Shown: positions 55,834 through 64,000 of the stretch, piece by piece | How positions within the stretch are numbered: the first letter of the stretch is position 1 | Layout of the letters: every line of letters starts with the position of its first letter | NCBI RefSeq assembly: GCF_007748175.1 | Contig: NZ_CP037422.1 | Location: forward strand, 620,001-684,000 | From: Gimesia aquarii | Lineage (GTDB): Bacteria > Planctomycetota > Planctomycetia > Planctomycetales > Planctomycetaceae | Length of the DNA stretch: 64,000 bases | Direction: 5' to 3' | Program-made: the position numbers and the translations under genes | Notes under the pieces: generated by a model | Databases searched by the model: none | What the model saw: the letters and a program-made list of their open reading frames with translations, nothing else | Told to the model about the DNA's origin: nothing

Positions 55834-55861
55834 ATAATATCGTGATATAACGATATGTCAA
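55834..55861 (-). promoter_or_regulatory. Promoter and operator of the arsR-sulfur operon
   Basis: On the minus strand a perfect -35 TTGACA (55856-55861) and a -10 TATTAT (55834-55839) are 16 nt apart. Between and over them lies a perfect inverted repeat with 7-bp arms, ATATCGT / ACGATAT on the plus strand (55837-55843 and 55850-55856). The same 20-bp site recurs before the rhodanese gene. The layout indicates autorepression by the encoded ArsR protein. Confidence 0.8.
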
Positions 55862-55996
55862 TTCAATATATTTTCATTTTTTCAACATAATATCAAATTG
55901 GGAATTTATTGTTTCGACATTGAATATTCATAAATGTCTGCCAAAATTATAACTTAACGCACTAAACTGGGTTTATGTTTGACAGGGATATTATTG

Positions 55997-56914
55997 ATGA
56001 AAAAACAGCCTTTATTTCCGACAGAGTCGCTGGGAAGACGTGCTTTTCTGAAAAATGGGGCTTTGATTCTGGCAGGGCTTTCATCAAACACATATGGATT
56101 GTTATCAACCCGGGCAGCTGAAGCCAGTCAAAGAGGTGTCGTACGAATTGGTTTGGTAACTGATCTTCACTATGCTGATAAACCCGCGGCCGGCACTCGT
56201 CACTATCGAGAAACCATTGCCAAGCTAAATGAGGTCATTACGCGATTTAAGACGGAGCGACCTGAATTTGTCGTCTTCCATGGAGATCTGATCGATTCAG
56301 GAAAGTCGTTGGAGCAGGAAAAGGGGCATTTGCGGACGGTGGTCAAAGCCATCTCTGCGATACCTTTTCCTAAGCATTATGTCCTGGGTAACCACTGTGT
56401 TGACCTTTTAAAGAAAGTGGAATTTCTGGAGGGAGTAGGGCAGAACGCTTCATATTATTCTTTTGATCAGAATGGCTTTCATTTTGTGGTATTAGACTCT
56501 TGTTTTAAAAGTGATGGTACTCCTTACGGTCGTCGAAATTTTAAATGGACCGATGCCAATATCCCAGAACCAGAGTTGGAGTGGTTACGTGCTGAGTTAA
56601 AGCAAACGGAACATCCCACAATCGTGTTTGCGCATCAACCGCTCGACCTGAAAGATTCTGATGCGCATGCTGTCAAAAATTCGTCAGTTGTACGAAAAAT
56701 TCTGGAAGAGTCGGACAAGGTCGCGGCCGTGTTTCAAGGTCATAGCCACCACAATAAATATTCAGAAATCGGTGGCATTCACTACTGTACGATGGTTGCA
56801 ATGGTAGAAGGGTCAGGCCTGCAAAATAATGGCTATAGCACATTGGATCTTTTCGAAGATGGTTCTCTCGTTCTGAATGGATTCAGAAAGCAGAAGGACT
56901 ATCGCTGGACTTGA
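55997..56914 (+). CDS. Tat-exported metallophosphatase
   Basis: The 305-aa protein has a twin-arginine signal (GRRAFLKNG, about 12-20, then a hydrophobic stretch) and a calcineurin-like metallophosphoesterase domain: GLVTDLHYAD, VVFHGDLIDSG, VLGNHCVDLL, FAHQPLD and VFQGHSHHN. The usual GNHD/E is GNHC here, with the His kept. It should hydrolyse phosphate esters or diesters with a two-metal centre outside the cytoplasm. The frame opens at a TTG (55979); the ATG at 55997 has AGGG upstream. It is divergent from the arsR operon. Confidence 0.88.
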   Translation: MKKQPLFPTESLGRRAFLKNGALILAGLSSNTYGLLSTRAAEASQRGVVRIGLVTDLHYADKPAAGTRHYRETIAKLNEVITRFKTERPEFVVFHGDLIDSGKSLEQEKGHLRTVVKAISAIPFPKHYVLGNHCVDLLKKVEFLEGVGQNASYYSFDQNGFHFVVLDSCFKSDGTPYGRRNFKWTDANIPEPELEWLRAELKQTEHPTIVFAHQPLDLKDSDAHAVKNSSVVRKILEESDKVAAVFQGHSHHNKYSEIGGIHYCTMVAMVEGSGLQNNGYSTLDLFEDGSLVLNGFRKQKDYRWT

Positions 56915-57034
56915 AATAATAGCCGGTTGATCTAATAAGATGAATCACTCTTTCTTGCAGTTGATAAGCGGGGCTGTATAAGATGTATTTTTACTTACTA
57001 TCCAAAGTCAGACCGACTCGATGAGGAGCCACTT

Positions 57035-58507
57035 ATGACCCGCTTTGTCAAATTGATCTTATGTGCCCTTTTGTTGCTTTGTGTTTTACTCACGAGTACC
57101 TCCGACACTGAAGCAGCTTCAAAACAGTTGCCTAATATTGTTTTCATTATCGCCGATGATTTAGGATATAAAGAGTTAGGTTGTTACGGGCAAAAATGGA
57201 TTCAAACACCAAACATAGACAAGATTGCCAAGAACGGGATTCGGTTTACCCAGTTCTACTCAGGAAATGCCGTCTGCGCGCCTTCGCGCTGCAATCTACT
57301 GACGGGAAAACATCCCGGACATGCTTACATTCGCGATAATCGCAATCCCAAGCACCTGCAACATATGAAGGAAAAAGAGGGCTGGGAATTTCCCGGCCAA
57401 TATCCAATTCCTGATGCGGAAGTGACGATCGCAGAAATGTTAAAGCAGAAGAATTTTGCCACGGGAGCAATGGGCAAGTGGGGGCTGGGGCACTTCGGAA
57501 CAACGGGAGATCCCAATCGACAGGGATTTGATCTGTTTTATGGATTCAATTGTCAGGTGCATGCTCACAATCATTACCCGAAATTTCTGTGGCGCAATAA
57601 CACGAAAGAAACATTGCCCGGTAATGATCGAACATTATATGGCGATACCCATTCACAAGATAAGTTTGTAGAAAACGGATTGGCTTTTATCCGAGAGCAT
57701 CAAGAACAGCCATTCTTTTTGTATCTTCCTTTTGCGATACCACATTTGTCAATTCAAACTACTGAAGCATCATTGGCCAAATATCGAGGGAAAATTCCAG
57801 AAGAAGAATACAAACATCGTGGTTACATCAAACATCCCCACCCACGGGCTGGTTATGCTGGCATGATTACTCAAATGGATGATGGTGTCGGTCAGATTAT
57901 AGCCTTATTGAAGGAGCTGAAACTGGAAGATAACACAATTGTTTTTTTTACTTCTGATAATGGCCCTACTTATAATCGACTAGGAGGCTCTGATTCTAAA
58001 TTTTTTGAATCCGCCGGACCTTACCGTGGATTTAAAGGAAGCTTATATGAAGGAGGAATTCGCGTTCCTTTGGTTGTACAGTGGCCAGGGCATATTCAAC
58101 CGGGAGAAGTCACCGATCATCTATCAGCATTTTGGGATGTGATGCCAACACTCGCTGATTTGACAGGCACAAAAGCACCAGCGGACATTGATGGAATCAG
58201 TTTCCTGCCCATATTATTAGGCAAAGAACAGCAGCAGAAACAGCATGAATATCTCTATTGGGAGTTTCCGTCCTATACGGGGCAACAATCCGTTCATATG
58301 GGAGACTGGAAAGGCGTTCGTCAGAAGCTGATGAGAAAAAAGAACCCGCAAATGAAGATAGAGCTTTACAATCTCAAGGATGATCCTGGTGAAAAGCATA
58401 ATGTTGCCGATCAACATCCGGAAGTTGTGGCCCGTATTAAAGAAATTATGAAAACAGGTCGTACTCCTTCCGAAATGTTTCCATTTCCCGCGTTGGATCA
58501 GCAGTAA
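57035..58507 (+). CDS. Exported arylsulfatase (formylglycine-dependent)
   Basis: The 490-aa protein has a Sec signal (about 1-28) and a full sulfatase domain: [19 protein letters not shown], the FGly motif [12 protein letters not shown] with C81 as the residue to be oxidised, [10 protein letters not shown] and [11 protein letters not shown]. It belongs to the arylsulfatase A-like group often annotated as acting on algal polysaccharides or glycosaminoglycans; the substrate is not determinable. AGGAG precedes the ATG. It lies 120 bp after the metallophosphatase on the same strand. Confidence 0.94.
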   Translation: MTRFVKLILCALLLLCVLLTSTSDTEAASKQLPNIVFIIADDLGYKELGCYGQKWIQTPNIDKIAKNGIRFTQFYSGNAVCAPSRCNLLTGKHPGHAYIRDNRNPKHLQHMKEKEGWEFPGQYPIPDAEVTIAEMLKQKNFATGAMGKWGLGHFGTTGDPNRQGFDLFYGFNCQVHAHNHYPKFLWRNNTKETLPGNDRTLYGDTHSQDKFVENGLAFIREHQEQPFFLYLPFAIPHLSIQTTEASLAKYRGKIPEEEYKHRGYIKHPHPRAGYAGMITQMDDGVGQIIALLKELKLEDNTIVFFTSDNGPTYNRLGGSDSKFFESAGPYRGFKGSLYEGGIRVPLVVQWPGHIQPGEVTDHLSAFWDVMPTLADLTGTKAPADIDGISFLPILLGKEQQQKQHEYLYWEFPSYTGQQSVHMGDWKGVRQKLMRKKNPQMKIELYNLKDDPGEKHNVADQHPEVVARIKEIMKTGRTPSEMFPFPALDQQ

Positions 58508-58546
58508 CGAACGAGTTTTGTAAGTGCTGGTTTCAAATCTAGCAGT

Positions 58547-59737
58547 CTATTTCGAGATTTCTTTCAACCAGCTGAACACAGTGTCACCGATTTGAAGATA
58601 TCCATTGGTAGCAGGATGCACTGCGTTATTCTGGCGTAGAATTTTCTCAGAATTACGTGCGTTTAAGGGTTCTTCTCTGGCTGGGTAATTGTGTGCGCAG
58701 TCCAGATTCAAATTAGTAGGTACTACATAAATTTGCTGATTCTGCTTGTTCTGGTAAATTTTTGATATTTGTTCTACGACATATTGCTGATTTCGTTTGT
58801 ATTGCCAGCGGGTTTGACGACGTCCATTCGTAGTGCCAAACGCATTTTGAGTCGCTGCCGGCGGTACGGGCAGCATGAGGCCAATTTTTGTTTGATTACT
58901 GTAACTCTGAATCATCTTTACCAGAATATCCAGATTTGTGAGCATCGTGTCTGTTTTCTCTTTGATTGTCTCATCTGTAGCAGAATAGACATCATTTGGG
59001 CCAAGAAAGATGGTGACCACGTCCGGAGCTTTTCCGTCGTTAAATTCTTTACAGTAGCGTGGAAAATCAAGTTTGGGTTTGCCACTTTCATCTGCATATA
59101 AAAAAGGGCTTCCCCTTTCTCGATAATTTCCAGTTCTGGCTGTTTCTTTGAAGTGTGTTGCAAATCGAAAAGCAGTCCAACCACCATAGCCTTCGTGTTT
59201 GACTTCGGGGTCATTTTTCGGGTTATGAGAGCCGACAAACTTGAGGGAAGGTCCTTGGAATTTTTTACTTAGTTCTAGTACATGTTGGGGATAAATTGAA
59301 TTATGTGTCAAACTATCACCAATCATGAGTAAGCTTACAGGTTTTTCTTTGCCCGCACTCTGTGGAACCACACGAAGTTTCGATTTTTGTGAGGCGATGA
59401 TCTGATTATTCTGGTCAAGAATATTCAACTCGAAAGCATAATCACCAACTTCCTTTTCCACTGGGGTGTACGTCCAACGATCATCTTGTAAATGTCCTCT
59501 GTTGCAGTGCACATCAAAAACATAATTCGCGGGATTAACGACAAGACAGACATTATCAAAATACACATTCGTTTCAATGCTAGGGACAGCATAGATGATG
59601 GGTGGAAGAATTAACCTCAGTGAGTTGTTTGGTTCAGACTTGGCTTCGGTTTTTGTCGTTTCTCCTCCAAGCGAAGTAACGTTGTAAGTGAAGAAGATTA
59701 GATTGAAGAGCAGAATTAATTGCAGTGCAAATTTCAT
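58547..59737 (-). CDS. Exported SGNH/GDSL-type esterase
   Basis: The 396-aa protein has a signal peptide (about 1-25), a beta-rich N-terminal region (about 40-135) and an SGNH hydrolase domain: GDSLTHNS with the nucleophile Ser (block I), YGGWTAFRF (block II Gly), FLGPNDVYS (block III Asn) and the C-terminal HPATNGYLQIGD with the catalytic His. It probably removes acyl or acetyl groups from polysaccharides. It is convergent with the sulfatase (39 bp between stops). AGGAA precedes the ATG. Confidence 0.87.
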   Translation of the reverse strand: MKFALQLILLFNLIFFTYNVTSLGGETTKTEAKSEPNNSLRLILPPIIYAVPSIETNVYFDNVCLVVNPANYVFDVHCNRGHLQDDRWTYTPVEKEVGDYAFELNILDQNNQIIASQKSKLRVVPQSAGKEKPVSLLMIGDSLTHNSIYPQHVLELSKKFQGPSLKFVGSHNPKNDPEVKHEGYGGWTAFRFATHFKETARTGNYRERGSPFLYADESGKPKLDFPRYCKEFNDGKAPDVVTIFLGPNDVYSATDETIKEKTDTMLTNLDILVKMIQSYSNQTKIGLMLPVPPAATQNAFGTTNGRRQTRWQYKRNQQYVVEQISKIYQNKQNQQIYVVPTNLNLDCAHNYPAREEPLNARNSEKILRQNNAVHPATNGYLQIGDTVFSWLKEISK

Positions 59738-59798
59738 GCTGGTTCCTATAAGAATATGATATTTCGGAAGTATGAATCATTCAGAAATTGTCAGGGAG

Positions 59799-61391
59799 TT
59801 ATCCTACCCAAATCGGGCTGGACCAAGCCAATTGTCCGTTAGACTGTGTGACACGAACGTAATACCAATCCGTTGTCTGAGTGTCACTACATTGATCTTG
59901 CCAACGAATTTGTGCCGAATATTCACTTTGTCCCACGAGTCGATGGAGAATGTAACTTTCACTGGTAAAGACACCCGTAAACTCAACCACATTATCATCA
60001 ATCAGATCTTGCAGCCGGGCACTGATGGTTTCTTCATAAGGTTTGCGTACGTGCAAAGTGAGCGTTGTGTCCGCTGTTCCCTCAATTTCACAGACAATGG
60101 ATTTAGTCGGATCCTCGCCATAGCATTTCACACGCGTCGTATTTGAATCTAGGCTTAGTTCTTGATTGGAGATGATTTTGAGCTTATCTCGCAATTTTTC
60201 ACTGAACGGAGCTGACTGAAAACAGGGAATAGCACGAGTGAACTTTCCGTTATCAAGTTTAACTGTCATGTCCCACAAACAAGTGCGGCCCATGGCCAGA
60301 TCGGCCCAGGGGCCCCAACCATATTGAATGCGGCATTTAACTTTACCTGGTAACATTGGTTTGTCACCTAAATGGTCTTCTGGAAAATGACGCTCAATGA
60401 CTTGCCCATTACGAATGAGTTCGATCATCGAAATCGCGTCTTCACCTTGGACACGCACATCAATCTGGCGGTCTGAAGTTGCTGGAATATCACTGCCCAT
60501 CGGCTGACCATTGAGTGAAACTTCCAAAGCGATTCGATCGCCGGTGGCGGCATAAGTTCTGCGAGCGCGGACTGCTTCCATAAGGGATTTAGAAGACAAG
60601 TCTTCTGCCCAGACTCCGACCACTCCTTCACCGTAGGCGCCAGGATATCCCAAGTGATCATCAGTTGAAGCGACAAAACCGAACCGCATCCCTTTTTGCA
60701 ACTGTGGAACAATCATATTCGACGCGGAACGACCGCCATTGCTATGTCGAATCATCGGAAAAGGAGAGCGATCTGTTTCCGTGCACCCATGCTCTGAAAA
60801 AACTTCCACAACAGGAGAGGCTGAGGGACGATAGTGTTTGAAGTTCGCACCGCGCCAGCCGATCTTGTAACCTACATGATGTGGAATTGCCAGGGCATGT
60901 TTGTCTTCTGCAAAGTCGAGTAATTTTTCGACATGATTGGGTAAGAACAATTCGGGTTGGTCTTCGGGGAATATCATGCAGTAGTCACCAAATTGACTGG
61001 AATGCCACTCATAACCGAGAAAAGCAACGAATTGATCTGAACTTGCATCCTGCATCAATTGACGCGTTTTGGACCAATGTTTGGAATGGACTTCAAATCC
61101 ATTAACCCATTTCATGTGGCGGTTACCAGGCATCTTGGGCATATCATGCCAGGATGCGTGTCCTGTGAATGCAAAAAAATCGAGATGCTCTTTAGCTAGA
61201 TCAATGGAACGTTCCAGTGAGCCTTTGGCATACCCAACGGCATTATGATTATGTAAGTCACCCCAGAAGAGTTGGAACTGTTTTTTGTCTTCACCACCAT
61301 ACAACTCTGAATTGACACGAATCCCTGATAGGACTGTCGCTGCCATTGATTCGCCCAGAAATTTTCGTCGATTGATTTTTTGAGAATCCAT
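59799..61391 (-). CDS. Tat-exported DUF3604 (PHP-like) metal-dependent protein
   Basis: The 530-aa protein has a twin-arginine signal (NRRKFLGES, about 7-15) and a DUF3604/PHP-type domain: FWGDLHNHNAVG near the mature N-terminus, LDFFAFTGHASWHD, FVAFLGYEWHSS, ALAIPHHVGY, and STDDHLGYPGAYGEG, all with metal-ligand His/Asp. A C-terminal beta part with IELIRNGQVIE and a W-rich ending follows. PHP-type domains hydrolyse phosphoesters, but activity of DUF3604 is not established to my knowledge. It lies upstream of the SGNH esterase on the same strand (61 bp). Confidence 0.85.
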   Translation of the reverse strand: MDSQKINRRKFLGESMAATVLSGIRVNSELYGGEDKKQFQLFWGDLHNHNAVGYAKGSLERSIDLAKEHLDFFAFTGHASWHDMPKMPGNRHMKWVNGFEVHSKHWSKTRQLMQDASSDQFVAFLGYEWHSSQFGDYCMIFPEDQPELFLPNHVEKLLDFAEDKHALAIPHHVGYKIGWRGANFKHYRPSASPVVEVFSEHGCTETDRSPFPMIRHSNGGRSASNMIVPQLQKGMRFGFVASTDDHLGYPGAYGEGVVGVWAEDLSSKSLMEAVRARRTYAATGDRIALEVSLNGQPMGSDIPATSDRQIDVRVQGEDAISMIELIRNGQVIERHFPEDHLGDKPMLPGKVKCRIQYGWGPWADLAMGRTCLWDMTVKLDNGKFTRAIPCFQSAPFSEKLRDKLKIISNQELSLDSNTTRVKCYGEDPTKSIVCEIEGTADTTLTLHVRKPYEETISARLQDLIDDNVVEFTGVFTSESYILHRLVGQSEYSAQIRWQDQCSDTQTTDWYYVRVTQSNGQLAWSSPIWVG

Positions 61392-61435
61392 GTTGACTTT
61401 CTTAGGTTCATTAAGACATAAATGAGTTCGAAAAA

Positions 61436-61464
61436 AGAGGGACAGGTTGATTGCCTGTCCCTCT
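61436..61464 (-). terminator. Terminator after the PQQ-propeller gene
   Basis: A perfect 11-bp inverted repeat (61436-61446 and 61454-61464, 7-nt loop) is G+C-rich. On the minus strand it is followed by T residues (complement of the A run at 61431-61436), 20 bp past the stop of the PQQ-like gene. A T run also follows on the plus strand, but no plus-strand gene ends here. Confidence 0.88.
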
Positions 61465-61483
61465 GATTTTTTTCAACTACTGG

Positions 61484-62743
61484 TTATTTCTTTCCAATAC
61501 AGTATAGCTTGTCTGTCATTTTTAGATAGATTTTCCCATCTGAGAAGATGGGAGTTGCCAAAGCAAAACCTTCGAGCGGATTTTCTGATTCCACCTTGAA
61601 TTGGTCTCCTTGATCCAAAACAATGGTCGTACCATCTTCTCTGGTAACATAAATATGACCATCGGCGAGAATCGGTGAAGAGCTAAACTTGTGACGGCTA
61701 CGAGGCAGACGGCCTCCCCAGATTTTTTTTCCGGTCTTGATATCAAAGCAGAGAACCTCGCCTTTGTCTGCACAAATATAGAAACGGCCATTGATGGCAG
61801 CTGGTGTAGGGACATCCGAAAATTCCCCTTTCGCTTCGTTGGTCCAGGCTACATTCGACTTTGTGATATCTCCTGTTCCACCTAACTTGATTCCTGTGAT
61901 TGAGCCACCGCGTGCATAAGGGGCAATCAGATAGCCATCGCTGACAACAGGAGAGGAAATAGAGCGAAAGTATTTATGTTGAGTGGGATTCAGGCCACCG
62001 ACTCTCCAGATTTCTTTGCCGGTCTGTGCATCATGAGCCGTCACATGGTCTGCTCCGAGGACATAAATGATTTCTTTACCATCGCGGCTGACGACAACGG
62101 GAGTCGAATAACTCTGATTGGCTTCTTCCGGAGCATTGAGGTTACGAGTTTGTTTCCAGACTTCTTTGCCAGTGGCTTTATCAAAAGCAACAAGATATGA
62201 GTTATCACTCTGCATGCAGGCAATGACGACCAAATCGTTTGTCAGAACAGGAGATGTTCCCAAGTCCCACCAAAGTGTGTCTTCTCCATAAATCTTCTGC
62301 AGGTTTTTTTCCCAGAGGATTTTTCCGTCACGATTAATACAGGCTAAGTCCCCACTTTTGAAGTAGGTGAAAAGGTAATCGTCATCGACGGCCGGAGAAG
62401 GGCTACTACCACTTCCTTTTTTGTGTTTACCCGCTCGCTCTGTCCCGAAGTCAACATGCCATTTTTCCTTACCGGAATTTTTATTCAGACAAATGACTCG
62501 GTTTTTTCCACCAGTGGTGGTTGTCAGGAACAGGTCGTCTCCCCAGATTACGGGAGTCGAACCACTGACACCAGGAAAGTCGACTTCCCAGAGAATGTTT
62601 TTTGAACTATTCCAGGAAACAGGATATCCGCTTCCCTGAGCGACGCCGTTTGAAGTTGGCCCTCGCCAACCAGGCCAGTTTCCGGCAATTGCGGTAGAAG
62701 CGATGAACAGAGTTAGAGTGGCTGCTGCTATTAAAGCTTTCAT
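61484..62743 (-). CDS. Exported PQQ-like beta-propeller protein
   Basis: The 419-aa protein has a signal peptide (about 1-20), then NWPGWRGPTSNGVA and a series of propeller blades with the PQQ-repeat pattern (for example VICLNKNSGKEKWHVDFG, LVAFDKATGKEVWKQTRNL, HDAQTGKEIWRVGGL, CFDIKTGKKIWGGRLP). No quinoprotein dehydrogenase catalytic motif was identified, so it is more likely a binding or scaffold propeller, a very common planctomycete export. GAGGAA precedes the ATG, and a strong terminator follows. Confidence 0.9.
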   Translation of the reverse strand: MKALIAAATLTLFIASTAIAGNWPGWRGPTSNGVAQGSGYPVSWNSSKNILWEVDFPGVSGSTPVIWGDDLFLTTTTGGKNRVICLNKNSGKEKWHVDFGTERAGKHKKGSGSSPSPAVDDDYLFTYFKSGDLACINRDGKILWEKNLQKIYGEDTLWWDLGTSPVLTNDLVVIACMQSDNSYLVAFDKATGKEVWKQTRNLNAPEEANQSYSTPVVVSRDGKEIIYVLGADHVTAHDAQTGKEIWRVGGLNPTQHKYFRSISSPVVSDGYLIAPYARGGSITGIKLGGTGDITKSNVAWTNEAKGEFSDVPTPAAINGRFYICADKGEVLCFDIKTGKKIWGGRLPRSRHKFSSSPILADGHIYVTREDGTTIVLDQGDQFKVESENPLEGFALATPIFSDGKIYLKMTDKLYCIGKK

Positions 62744-62863
62744 GTCGTTCCTCAGACTGTGTTAAACTTTGTTTGAGTTTGTATTGAGATTAAATTCATT
62801 GTTTGTGGATGGAAAACATTTCTCGGTAAGAACCCTGATTATAGCATGAGCTGAAACCGGATT

Positions 62864-64000
62864 TCATTCAGAATCGAAGTATTTTTCTATGATCCAGCGA
62901 GGTTGATGTTGGTCTGGTTTGCGCTTTCGTCCTGTTAAATCAATGGTTTCAGACTTGGGATGGTCGGATGTGAGGGGTTGTTTGTCGTCCGTTTTTTGCT
63001 GCCAGGTTTTCAGTAGCGCCAGCATGTTCTGAACACGTTTTTTCTCCCTTGGTTTTTGGGAAAGATCATGTAATTCCTGCGGATCATTTTTAAGATCAAA
63101 TAACTGTGTTTTATTGATTTGCGGATAGCGAATCAATTTCCAGCGATCGTCTCTGACAGCCCGCATTAAGTCTTCATAGGTAGTGAAGAGGGAATCACGG
63201 ACTCGGTCTGTATCCCCTCTCCAGATCGGAGCCAGGTCAGAACCTTCCACTCCTGCGGGAACGGGCGTGTGAGTTAAATCGCAGACTGTTGGAAAAATAT
63301 CGTACAAATACACGAGTGCTTCACTGGATTTGTTTTGGGGTATACCCGGTCCTGAAAAAATCAGCGGAGATTTCATGCTGTGTTCATACAAATTTTGTTT
63401 TCCAAGTAAACCATGACTGCCGACTGCCAGTCCGTGATCGGATGAAAAAATGATGATTGTGTTTTTATCGAAACCATTTTTTTTGATGACGTTCAGGATA
63501 CGACCTATTTGCGTATCCATATCAGTGATCATCCCATAATACTCTGCCAGTTGTTCTTGCACGATTTTGGGATCTCGAGGCCAACCGGTTAACGATTCGT
63601 CTCGACCTGTCATCCAGCCATTATTAAAGGGATGTTGTGGCATGAAATTTTTAGGTAGCGGAGGGGGATTTTTTTTGTAAGCTTTCATTGCCGCAGCAGG
63701 AGGCATTCGTGGATCATGCGGGGCTGTGAACGCAACGTAGGCATAGAATGGTTTCTCTTTTGGATGCTGGTTCAAAAAGTCAACGGTCGCATCGACGAAC
63801 AGCTCACTCGAAAATTTATCACCAGTGCGTTTGTTTTGAAACTGACCTTCTTTCAAGTCCATCACGGGAACTTTTAAATGGTTGGACATACCTCCAATGA
63901 AGGCAGCTGTTCCTGTTGTAAAACTTTTTTGAAACGAATCGCGGTGATTGTGCCATTTACCTGTTCCAAATGTAGTGTAACCCGACTGCTTCAACAATTG
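62864..64000 (-). CDS. Sulfatase, N-terminal part beyond the window edge
   Basis: The visible C-terminal 379 codons are a sulfatase: GYTTFGTGKWHNH at the truncated end, FYAYVAFTAPHDPRMPP, IIIFSSDHGLAVGSHGLLGKQNLYEHSMKSPL and a C-terminal LFDLKNDPQELHDLS. The frame continues past position 64000 (the apparent start at 63997 is only a TTG), so the FGly motif and signal peptide, usually the first 100 or so residues, are outside. The domain resembles iduronate-2-sulfatase-type enzymes. Its 120-bp downstream gap to the PQQ gene on the same strand contains no clear terminator. Confidence 0.93.
   Translation of the reverse strand, partial: QLLKQSGYTTFGTGKWHNHRDSFQKSFTTGTAAFIGGMSNHLKVPVMDLKEGQFQNKRTGDKFSSELFVDATVDFLNQHPKEKPFYAYVAFTAPHDPRMPPAAAMKAYKKNPPPLPKNFMPQHPFNNGWMTGRDESLTGWPRDPKIVQEQLAEYYGMITDMDTQIGRILNVIKKNGFDKNTIIIFSSDHGLAVGSHGLLGKQNLYEHSMKSPLIFSGPGIPQNKSSEALVYLYDIFPTVCDLTHTPVPAGVEGSDLAPIWRGDTDRVRDSLFTTYEDLMRAVRDDRWKLIRYPQINKTQLFDLKNDPQELHDLSQKPREKKRVQNMLALLKTWQQKTDDKQPLTSDHPKSETIDLTGRKRKPDQHQPRWIIEKYFDSE

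Noticed and set aside
1-64000. CRISPR arrays, insertion sequences, integrases, phage or toxin-antitoxin genes.
   Set aside because: None found: no regularly spaced repeats, transposase motifs, terminal inverted repeats or known defence genes.

Overview
The window is a gene-dense bacterial chromosome segment that reads as a planctomycete, probably of the Gimesia/Planctomycetaceae type. This is inferred from gene content: several FGly-type sulfatases, a Gfo/Idh-DUF1080 fusion, DUF3604 and PQQ-propeller exported proteins, an HTTM protein, DUF2752, an RDD/SpoIIM/DUF4129/DUF4350 membrane operon, a complete Na+-NQR operon, and very large secreted or membrane proteins with no recognisable family. 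No rRNA, tRNA, CRISPR array, insertion sequence, phage gene or replication origin was seen.

Layout. 1-8.6 kb is housekeeping: an ErpA/IscA-type Fe-S carrier with its own terminator, an OB-HD (YhaM-like) nuclease, dapF, a DUF2752 membrane protein, two tandem paralogous lipoproteins, a small helical protein, lepA and a ROK sugar kinase. 9.1-12.6 kb holds an exported sulfatase and a secreted Gfo/Idh-DUF1080 fusion closed by a strong terminator. 13.0-20.5 kb is the sodium pump operon nqrABCDEF-apbE-nqrM, which carries both the FMN-attaching enzyme (ApbE) and the NqrM maturation factor. 20.7-25.8 kb has an Hsp20, a pair made of a one-helix membrane protein and an HTTM protein, and a lipoprotein TolC-like outer-membrane factor. 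26.4-38.1 kb is almost entirely two genes encoding 1,166-aa and about 2,694-aa exported membrane proteins. These share a repeated all-beta module, and the larger one looks like two such proteins fused head to tail.

38.2-44.1 kb has an MBL-fold hydrolase convergent with a tightly overlapping operon RDD > SpoIIM > polytopic protein > DUF4129 > DUF4350 > Rieske ferredoxin. MoxR and DUF58 genes, common partners of this set, are not here. 44.5-53.4 kb carries a secreted prenyltransferase-repeat protein, a creatininase-family hydrolase, a GNAT, a membrane-anchored coiled-coil protein built from 24-residue repeats, a large thioredoxin-like lipoprotein, a YceH-family protein, an M28 peptidase and a TPR protein. 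53.5-55.8 kb is a compact sulfur operon: an ArsR-family repressor, a rhodanese-DUF2892 protein and an MBL-fold sulfur dioxygenase-rhodanese. Two nearly identical 20-bp inverted-repeat operators sit between recognisable -35 and -10 boxes, one before arsR and one before the rhodanese gene. 56-64 kb is an exported catabolic region: a Tat-exported metallophosphatase, two sulfatases (one cut by the window edge), an SGNH hydrolase, a Tat-exported DUF3604 protein and a PQQ-like beta-propeller.

The strongest leads are the self-contained ArsR/sulfur regulon with its operators, the giant modular beta proteins, the 24-residue-repeat coiled coil, and the MoxR-less membrane operon ending in a Rieske gene. 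Assignments come from reading motifs and gene order; no database search was possible.
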